From assembly GCA_013397935.1 (NCBI GenBank), contig VZRN01005380.1:614471-678470 (forward strand): a stretch of 64,000 nt of DNA. The letters are read 5' to 3'. Both the position numbers and the translations under genes were made by a program. The first letter of the stretch is position 1; every line of letters begins with the position of its first letter. Source of the stretch: Dasyornis broadbenti (lineage: Eukaryota > Chordata > Aves > Passeriformes > Dasyornithidae). The notes under the pieces are model-generated. The model was not told where the DNA came from. It saw only the letters and a program-made list of their open reading frames with translations, and did not search any database. Positions 56,101 through 64,000 of the stretch are shown one piece after another.

Positions 56101-59100
56101 TAAAACAAGTTTTAAGAGATATAACCAGAACCCCCAAAGAAACAATATAAGGCTGTTCAATGTCTTGGGAACTGGATATAGTCTGTGTTTTTAAATATCA
56201 ATGTGTAATTAGACCACTGTTTCAATAGAGATAAGACTTGTTGAAGTAACAATCTTAGTCAAATTCCAAAATTATAATTCAAGTGAGTGAAACTGATAAT
56301 ACAGAAGAGAATAACGTAATTACATAAAATTCATTTAATCAGGAGGTTAATCCAAAAAACACTGAAGGCAGCAGAAAAGCACCTATCAATTTCAACAGGC
56401 TTTATGCTCATTCGATCCTGTGAGATGCTTAAGTGTGGAAAACTCCCATGGAGTCGAGGCTCCTCTGCAGCAAGCACAAGACTTAACACCTCAGAGGATC
56501 AGGACTTAAAGAAATTAAAAAGGCAACAGTACAATTATCTGGATTTCTGTGATATACACAGTTTAACTAGGCCCACCAGACAAAGATTCTTAAGTTGCAA
56601 GTATTGAAGATTAAGAGGCAAATTCTTGAACATGAAAGATTTCTCTTCATTTGAAATCTCAGTACACAGCGCTGAGCAAAACAGGTGCAGCTTTCACCTA
56701 CTAAAATGTTCTTAGAGGTAAGCACTCTCTTAAGGCAGGATTGCAGCACTGATACTAATCAATCTGTTGGATGTCAACTAAAGATAAATAACTAGACAAT
56801 CAAGAATGACAGCCAAGAGATCCATCATCAGTAACTCTAAAGCTATGGAGCTGCAGGAAGGTCCATACCGAAGCACTGGGAGTGTGTTAGCTGATGAAGC
56901 AGACCAGAGACAAATCACATAAATACAGCGATGCCAGAGATAAAACTGTATCTATCCCACAGTGAACCTAGCAAGTTGAAAGGTTACAGAAAAGCAATAT
57001 AATAATTTATGTGTTTGATTTTTCACTCTTGCTGCTGAGTTGTGCGAAGCTCACCTTTGGATAAGCTATATAGTAAATATATCTGCAATGAAGATTAAAA
57101 AAAAAAAATTAAGTCCAGTGGAGAAAGCAAGAATCAGTTTAGCTGAATCATTACAATGGGAGACAGGACTAGGGTTAAAGAAAACCCCAAAGTTAATATT
57201 CAAATACTTAATATTTATAAAAGGTATAGAGAAAAAAAAAGTTTTATTTTATAAAAGATGTGAAGTGCTAAATGAGTGCTAAGTATTTATCATTAATTGT
57301 TAATCACAGAAGAAAACTCTCCAGTGCTTTCCTATCAAACATTGCACAGATATATAAATAGACCAAAAAGAATATATAAAGTTTAAAAAACATTGTTTAA
57401 GAAATACCTCTTGAAGTTTCAACTTTTCTATGGATGTGGATGTCTCTGAGCTTATTCCATGGTGGCTGCCATTTTCCTGCTAATAGGCAGGAAGTAAGAG
57501 AAATTAGGACAGGAAGAAACTCATTCTGCATTGAAATCAATGGGATACGCACTGGACTTGGGATGCCAATTAAGTTGTACTTTAATTTAACCTGTATTTT
57601 TCTTTTTTATTTAATTTGTCAGAAGAACAACCTGTCTTGTCTCTGACAAGGAGCAAACTTCTGTTTTCTCCCCTTGTTCTTTCACGTCCAGAGATTTTCA
57701 GATCACTGCTCCCAAACTGCAGCCTAACTTTCATACCTTGACATGCAAAAGCTGACAGCTTCACCCCGTCCCGAGGAATCAGCACACTGAGCTACCCCAT
57801 TCTGGCTGTAAAACTGACTTATCCCTTCTCCTATATCCAGAACTTAACTGTCAGATTGGGGGAAAAAAAATTCACCAGTGCAACAATCCAAGGGAAAAGA
57901 TTCAGAGCGCCATTTGCCTGGACACCAAAGCAACTTCTTGGATCTGATTTCTCAGCTGCCTTGGCTCTGTGGAGACCTTCCCTAATTTAAGTCTATTTAA
58001 ACGGTAATGAAAAAGCTGAAGTCAAGGCTTTAGCATCAGGTACTAGAGGTGCTGGAACTTAGGATCCTTCTGAAAGATCTGTGAAGCACAGCCATTATTT
58101 CAAGGGGATGAGGGCAGGATTACAAACTGAGCACTGAAAACTACAGCTGTTGAAGGGACATTCAGCCTACAATTGTTCTGCTTCTCATAGTGTCATTTAT
58201 CTGAAGTTGGGTTAACATCTTCCCACTTTTGTTTTGGTACTCCAAAGTGTACCGTGATGCCACACCAACAAAACATTAGATATCAGCAGTTTGCAAAGAT
58301 AGAGGAGAGCTCAGGTAAATGGCCAGTGGATTTTGTTTAAATCATAACAGAGCACAAGTTCCAAAAATGCCACTACAATAGAGGATTCTGGAATGCTCTT
58401 CTGTTTACTGACAGAGTAATTCTCTTTTCCAGTAAACATAAACAAAGCATGACAATAACAGGAATTTTCAGCAGGAACTGAACAGATTCAAAAAGGATGC
58501 TCAGTGCTGTTCAGGCTGCTCACATGGGGAGCTAATTTGTCAAACAAAATCAGTGGAAAAAGAGAATGGAAAATGGGCAAACAACATGCCAATATAAAGC
58601 TATTTTCCTTCTTAGTGGTGAGATCTTGTGTCAGATACCTATCATGGAACAGACGTGTAACTGATTATGAGATAATCACAGGGAGAACGTTATCAATTTA
58701 TACATCAGCTTTCATATTTGAAGTAAGTTTTCAGTAGCTGCATCCGTTCTGTGGTTTCTACAATGTATAACAGATCTGTGCATATTTAAGAAGACTTTCT
58801 AAATCTGATATTACAAAGCATTTTCTGCAAAGATACACAACAGGTTATTAACAAAATTCCTGCACCTTAAGATGCATGAAAAATTAACTTGGCAGGGCTA
58901 AGCAGTCAAAAATCAAGAACAAACCAAGCCTGAAGGACAATCTTAACTCTGTCCTGATGATTGTCACCTATAGCCTGTACCTTTTAACTCAAATGAACAG
59001 TGCATACAATATTACAGGACTTCAGACATCACGATAATAAAGACTGTTCTTGGAAATTGCCATCACAAAATACATGAGTGCATGGAAATGGAGCTGAGCT

Positions 59101-62100
59101 TGGCTGTGCCATCTTAGCTCCCATGTTTCTTTACTTTTGAGCTCTTAGTATATCCTATCCTCTGATTCACAGAGTTGATATTTAATATTTTTAAATCAAT
59201 ATTAAACTACAAAAAAATTATCGGTTATCAGCTGGCAAAGGACAACTCATAGCTCTCAGTGTTATCTGTAAACAGTGTTCATTCAGCAATCTTGATATCA
59301 ACTAGAAAAAGACTGATGAGTGTCTGTTCATGTTGGGATGTAAATATTCATCATCAGTTCATCCACAGACCTCTTGCTGTCCCCACATTGTGAATTCTTT
59401 CTATGAGTGGAATTCTCCAATTTGTATAAATCTGTAACCCATAAATCATCTTAAGAAGCTTGAGCCAATCTAAGGCCTTATATAGGACATACAGCTAAAG
59501 CAATGTGACAGCTCTATGGCCTGGCTTTCAAATGTGCTGGGCTTTCACAGCTCATATGGATGTCAACAGAAACCTTTACAGGGCTCCAGCTGCCTGGAAA
59601 ACTGTTCTCAGGATTATTAAAATTGCAAAATGTTTCAAAACTCTCACAATTTGAAGGAAATACAGAAGAGGTGTATCAAAACATATGCAAAAATGCAGAT
59701 CAGGAGGCAGCAGTCATGTAGGACTGACTAGGTTGATAAAATGTGGTTAAATATTTTAGAAGAAAAAATTCTCTAACATTCACTGACTTCAAAAAAGAAG
59801 AAAAGAATCTTGCTCCAGCTTCTTTAAATAAATATCAAATATTTCTTCAGAAGCCAAGCATGGAGACTGTTAGCCCAACAACTCTTTTAGAAGTTTGCCC
59901 AACATCTCTCTGATGGCAATCTGTGATGGTGGAAGCTGATTCTCAACTTTGGTTTTAATTGATACTTCCAGGCACTTTTTAAATCCCTCTGTAAATGAAT
60001 TACAAAACATCTTCCTTCATTTAATCTTTCAAACCCTATTAACTGTAAAAAACTATATACAACATTATGACATTGAACAACAAAGGATATTGTAATGCCC
60101 TGTTTATATTTCCCTGAGATAAAAAAAAGCTTCCAATTTTGCTCAGTGCGATGTTCTGAAGGGTATGCAATCAAAAAAATAGTATCTTGGCAAGTTATGC
60201 TAATTACAATTCACTAATTTTTAAATGAAATTATTCTAAAAAAATGAAGTCAGCATTGGAGCCTCCTGATGGCAACAACTGCAATTAAAAAAAAAGGGAG
60301 GGAATCATCAGTGGCATTGACTCCAAGCCCAAGTAGCTGGGTAAGAGATCCAGGGTGAGACTGGGACAGAGCAGTAGGGAAGTACATCTGGTGGAGGCGG
60401 GGGAGGCAGGAGGACCAAAGCTGTAGATGAGGCAAGGGGGGACGGGAGGGATGTAAAGCAGATGTCACTGTGCAACATTGTTCTTTACAAATATTTATCC
60501 CAATTCACATATACATGGTATTTCTACTGGTACTTCAAAATTGTATGCACACGTAAATGTAATGCCAAAGATTACCCATATCAGTCTAAACCCCTCTGGC
60601 TCCTACCTGACACTTGTGAGGTCTCTCTGAGGTATGCACCTGTTTGATGTGTCCATTCAAGTGGTCTGGCCTTAAAGGAAAATACACATAAGCACACTTA
60701 AAACAAATACTAAAAATAAAGTTACAAATTTAACCAAAAAAAGGAAAAAAATAGGGAAAAAAGGAAAAAAAAAATCTCAGTGCTGTACTTATTACAAATG
60801 TAGTGATATTAAACTTTCCAAGAACCAGATCGCCAACAACTAGGACTCTATCTTGTTATGCACCCTCTCCAGCTTGCTAAAAAGGCAGCATTTTCTCAGG
60901 AAGAAATCATGACTGAATAATCAGAGGAAACAGGAAATACAAGTTACGATTTTCAAGCCTGCATGTCTCCTTCCAAAATCCTATTTAGACCTTGACAATC
61001 AGGGCACTTTGTTTTACAGTTGCTGAATATTTGAAAAGCAGACCCTTTTGGTTTATGTCCCAAACACAGATGTAAAAAGCCATCTTTAAGCACATCTGTG
61101 CAAAAATACTCTCTACACTCTGTTGCTGCAACACATTTTCTATCAGTAAGATGAAAAAATACTCCTAACTCACAATTTGGTGGGGAGACTGCATTAATAC
61201 AAATAAAGTGCTCTGAACATTCCAACTAGAAGGTGCAATGGAAGATCAAATTATTACTCTTAAATAAAAAGTTAGACCATTCTTCACAACCAGCAAAGCC
61301 TACTTTGAAGAAGCAGAAAGGACTGAAGAGCTGCAGATTGTCATGGTGGGAGTTTCTCCTAGTGGGAAGAAAGCTTTTCATTGTATGAGACCAAAACTGC
61401 TTGGAAACAAGTTCTTCACCCTCTCCTCCCCCAACTTCCCAGCTGCACCAATGAGAGGGCGCGGGACGCAATACACGCACTGCAGACAGAAAATAGGCTG
61501 AACTTTGCAGTGAGGCTCTTAAACCCGATGCTCCAGCGCTGGGCTGAAGCGGTGGAACCGGACAGACTGGTTGGGGTCCTTCTGGGTACCTCAAGCCCAG
61601 CAACCTCACGTACTGCACTACTGAATAAAGGAAAGGACACTAAAAGTAGACATCATGCTTCCAACATCCTTTGGCTGCTCCTAAGACTGAATACTGAAAC
61701 TTAAGAGTCTCTAGTTTTCATTCATACCTTGATTTTACAAATAGGCAGATGGTTTTGTTGTTTACTTTTGTAACAGTATTCCCGCTTGTTCACATTAACT
61801 TAATGGGAAAAATGAGAAGTCAACATGTATTTCTTTTTCTGTTAATGACAAAACCCTTTCAATACAGCAACAGCAGAAATCCTTAAGTGTCAATAAAAGC
61901 AATAAAAATTGGTACACGATCCCAGGTAGAGCTATAATAAGAATACTTTCACTTCTAGCCACGGATGAAATTTTCATTTTATGACCTTCTATCACTGACT
62001 CTGCAGTCCTTATGAAGATACATCCCTAATTATTGCCGATTAAAAAAGAGTGGAGGTGGGGCTAAGTTTTCACAATTTATTTCAATAACAAAAAGTCCTT

Positions 62101-64000
62101 CTATCAAAATGAGAGCAGGAGCACAATTCCACAATTTACACAGCCTGGTGGCCTTTTGATTTGTTTTCAGATCTCGATTCCTTCCCTCATGTTAGAGCTA
62201 ATCAACTGCTGTTGAAAACCGACTGCTGGTAAAGAAATGGCAGAGTGTATGCATCCCACTCCCCCCCACTACTTCTACACTCAAAGCGAGCGGCGAACTT
62301 CCAAAGAAGTTTCAAATTCATTAACTCAGACTATAAGATACCACTAACACAACTACATGTACCAAACTACTTATTAAATTAGCTCCCACAAACAGCGACA
62401 ACAAAAAAAAATCAGCAACATTAAATGCACAGATCTTACGTATGTTGCAGGGCAGAAACAGGATCCCCTTCAGAAGGATGTAAACCCAAAGGACACAAAG
62501 ATCATGTATTAAAAGATACTTGATGCTGCAGCCTTTGAAATCTCACCTCTTCCTTCACATTTGGGTGATAAAAAACATTACGAACTAAGAGAAATGAAGG
62601 GAAGTTAAGAAAAAGAAAATTTAAAATGGATACGAGAAAAATAATAATCTTGAGATGTATTATTTTGCACTTCAACAGCACCTTCAAACTACCTACACAT
62701 CAGTGATCTCAAGATACTTCTGTGAGGCAGGTAATTATTTCAATACCCATTTCACAGAAGAGTCATTTGAGGGAGAGATTGATTTGCCCAAGGACACGCA
62801 TACATCAACTCTGGGACAAAGCTGGGCATGTTAGCCAGAAGCCAGCTAACTCCCAGTTCTATGTCTTAATTACTTTTAAACCCTTCCAAGAGACTGCAGA
62901 ATAGCATACCAGGAAGTTTCATCTCTTGAGACATTTTAAAGTGGAACAGTCAACCTATCCTAAGTACATTCCCAAGGGATTGGAAAGTCACCTTCCTAGG
63001 TCTCTGTTTGTGTCAATGGTCCATACAAGCACTCTCTTACCTGGAAAAACCTTTTCCACAGCTCTGGCAGATGTAGGGCTTTCCCACAGAGCCGTCATGA
63101 GATCGAACATGATAGGACATCCTGTCTTTTCGCTTGAATCGCAAGCCACACACTGGACAAGAGTAAGGCTTTTCGCCAGAGTGTGACAGCTTGTGCCGAT
63201 TCAGGTGGTACACGTCCCGAAAAATCTTGCCACAGATCTCACAGGCCACCTGTTTCCTCGTCCTGCTTCTTTTTCGGGGTGCATCGGGATCATCCTGACC
63301 AGGAACACCATTTTCACCCAGTCGTGGGGGTGGGATGTCTATGTAGCCCAGCTGTAAGCTTGTCACCCCATGTTGAGCCTCATGCTGACGAAGACGATTA
63401 GCATCCGTGAATACTTTCCCACAGAGACCACAAGGCAGGATACCAGCCTCTCGCAGGCCCCCTGGGGTACCAAACATCATGGAGTCCAAGAGATTGGCTT
63501 TACGGGGACGCCCTCTGCCCCTCTTGGTGCCTAAAGTGGGGGCACTAGCAGCAACATTCTGGAAGGGTGAAGCCAGCAATGGTGGGGACAGAGGTCCTGC
63601 CACCATGGGCAGGCGGTCCACACCCTGAAGGACAGGCAGGGAGGACTGCGCAGCGGTGAGCGCAGCTCGCGTGGCCTCGTCTTCAGGCATGCCGGCAATG
63701 CCATTGCCATTGGGTCCCAAAGTGGCACCGTTGGTCATGTCAAGAGGGAAGCCGAGGTCAGCAGCCCCCGGCCGGAACAGCATAATGTCAGGGCGTGCAG
63801 GGGGCACGAGGAGCTGCACGTTAGACTGCTTGATGACCTCCTGGCAGATGTCGATCACAGAGCGCATCAGTAGGAACTTGGCGGCCGTCATGAGCTCCGG
63901 GAAGCTCTCCAGCCGCACCACGATGCGCGACGTATAGGCAAAGTCCAGAATGTCTCCGAACACCTTGGAGCTGATGGTGTGCATCTCCAGCTCCCTCCCG
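46768..64000 (-). CDS. PATZ1: POZ/BTB, AT-hook and zinc-finger protein 1, 3' five exons (N-terminus beyond right edge)
   Basis: Transcription factor (also MAZR/ZNF278) that acts in T-cell lineage choice, p53 control and pluripotency, as known for mammals. The visible 583 residues follow the human protein closely; human is 687, so about 100 N-terminal BTB residues lie outside. Order: end of the BTB domain (GRELEMHTISSKVFGDILDF...), a Pro/Ala-rich linker, an AT-hook (KRGRGRPRK), then eight C2H2-type motifs starting CGLCGKVF, CEICGKIF, CPVCGLRF, CQSCGKGF, CQTCNASF, CQVCGKYL, CTICNRGF and CPECGSFF, and a conserved C-terminal tail ending QQPMGPEGK. Exons are cut inside fingers. All introns are GT-AG except intron 4, which is GC-AG. 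Identity is secure. Confidence 0.96.
47187..48975 (-). other. PATZ1: PATZ1 intron 4 (GC-AG)
   Basis: 1.8-kb intron starting GCAAGA and ending TTTTTCCCATAG. If retained, the frame stays open for 39 residues after YGIK and stops at about 48857. No other gene in it. Confidence 0.85.
48976..49113 (-). CDS. PATZ1: PATZ1 coding exon 4 (finger 7 end; cassette-compatible)
   Basis: 138 bp, acceptor TGTTTAG, phase 1 on both sides. It encodes GFSSASYLKVHVKTHHGVPL, PQVSRHQESIPNGGAAFHC and VRTYGIK. The donor reads AAAG/GCAAGA, a GC 5' splice site; no GT donor gives the conserved YGIKEGQKC junction. Skipping the exon removes exactly 46 residues without a frame change. Confidence 0.93.
52725..52751. repeat. 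10-bp inverted repeat, 7-base loop
   Basis: The arms CTCTACAAGC and GCTTGTAGAG are exact reverse complements, in PATZ1 intron 3, a few bases before the tandem duplication at 52764. Confidence 0.85.
52764..52804 (+). repeat. Short tandem duplication (18-bp match, 23-bp period)
   Basis: ACAATTACTATATCCAGA occurs at 52764-52781 and again at 52787-52804. Confidence 0.9.
54051..54090 (+). repeat. Short tandem duplication (18-bp match, 22-bp period)
   Basis: AGCCAACAAGCCATTCTG occurs at 54051-54068 and 54073-54090. Confidence 0.9.
54261..54325 (+). mobile_element. CR1 LINE relic, sense-oriented 3' fragment
   Basis: The phrases GGAGTTGGACTCAGTGATC and GGGTCCCTTCCAACTGTG match the stretch just before the 3' end of CR1 elements. 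The fragment is short (about 65 bp) and diverged. Confidence 0.7.
54879..55050 (-). CDS. PATZ1: PATZ1 coding exon 3 (fingers 5-7)
   Basis: 172 bp, acceptor CCTGCAG, donor GTAATG; phase 0 in, phase 1 out. It encodes TCNASFATRDRLRSHLACHE, finger 6 (CQVCGKYLRAAYMADHLKKH) and the CTICNR start of finger 7. Confidence 0.95.
55051..60606 (-). other. PATZ1: PATZ1 intron 2
   Basis: 5.6-kb A/T-rich intron. No exon, RNA gene or clear transposon recognised. Confidence 0.85.
60607..60670 (-). CDS. PATZ1: PATZ1 coding exon 2 (finger 4 to finger 5)
   Basis: A 64-bp exon missed by ORF length filters. Acceptor CTTTAAG, donor GTAGGA, phase 2 in and phase 0 out. It encodes RPDHLNGHIKQVHTSERPHK and CQ, completing finger 4 and opening finger 5, the same peptide as human. 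Confidence 0.95.
60671..63040 (-). other. PATZ1: PATZ1 intron 1
   Basis: 2.4-kb intron, mostly A/T-rich with poly-A/T runs, except for a small CpG-bearing, G+C-richer patch at about 61440-61625 that also holds a CCAAT box. Confidence 0.85.
63041..64000 (-). CDS. PATZ1: PATZ1 coding exon 1, partial (BTB end, AT-hook, fingers 1-4)
   Basis: Open from the window edge, about 320 codons, ending GKGFS plus two bases of an Arg codon before GTAAGA. It contains the last third of the BTB domain, the AT-hook at about 63496-63528, and three complete C2H2 fingers plus the first half of a fourth. The large 5' exon architecture matches mammals. Confidence 0.96.

Noticed and set aside
61226..61618. Minus-strand 130-codon open frame in PATZ1 intron 1, with a plus-strand 107-codon frame overlapping it
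   Set aside because: Neither product resembles a known family, both lie in the locally G+C-rich patch where stops are rarer, and no splice or poly(A) context supports a gene.

Overview
This window is vertebrate nuclear DNA, most likely from a bird. It holds three multi-exon genes with GT-AG introns, coding density is low, and there is a roughly 460 bp copy of a CR1 LINE (the dominant avian/reptilian retroposon) at 13.7-14.2 kb plus a shorter CR1-like relic at 54.3 kb. The 54-base run of Ns at 33470-33523 and the single N at 33870 lie in the most GC-rich part, as expected of a draft assembly. I cannot name the species.

Layout: LIMK2 (plus strand, coding 5603-24452, poly(A) signal 26334) encodes LIM-domain kinase 2, in the form that starts at the internal '2b' first exon (MGNYLS...). 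All 15 coding exons join without a frame break into 621 residues. PIK3IP1 (minus strand, coding 33726 down to 28542, six exons, 262 residues) encodes the kringle-containing transmembrane inhibitor of PI3-kinase, with a CpG-rich promoter at about 33.0-34.0 kb. PATZ1 (minus strand, entering at the right edge and ending at 46768, five exons, 583 residues visible) encodes a BTB/POZ, AT-hook and C2H2 zinc-finger transcription factor. As I remember it, the order and orientation LIMK2> <PIK3IP1 <PATZ1 are those of human 22q12.2. LIMK2 and PIK3IP1 are convergent; PIK3IP1 and PATZ1 are in tandem, about 12 kb apart.

The genes do not form an operon-like unit. LIMK2 phosphorylates cofilin downstream of Rho/ROCK, PIK3IP1 restrains PI3K at the plasma membrane, and PATZ1 regulates transcription. 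Intergenic and intronic DNA holds simple repeats, CR1 relics and a few short inverted or tandem repeats. I saw no tRNA, rRNA, CRISPR array, bacterial-type gene or viral gene.

I found no new multi-gene system. The observations most worth checking are local. They are a 21-bp tandem duplication that doubles the 5' splice site of LIMK2 exon 13 and could insert seven in-frame residues into the kinase domain; a GC-AG intron in PATZ1; a consensus FOXO site about 110 bp upstream of the PIK3IP1 start codon; a NAGNAG acceptor in the PIK3IP1 kringle; an exon-like 90-bp segment in LIMK2 intron 1; and a 13-bp perfect hairpin just before an AATAAA in the PIK3IP1-PATZ1 interval.
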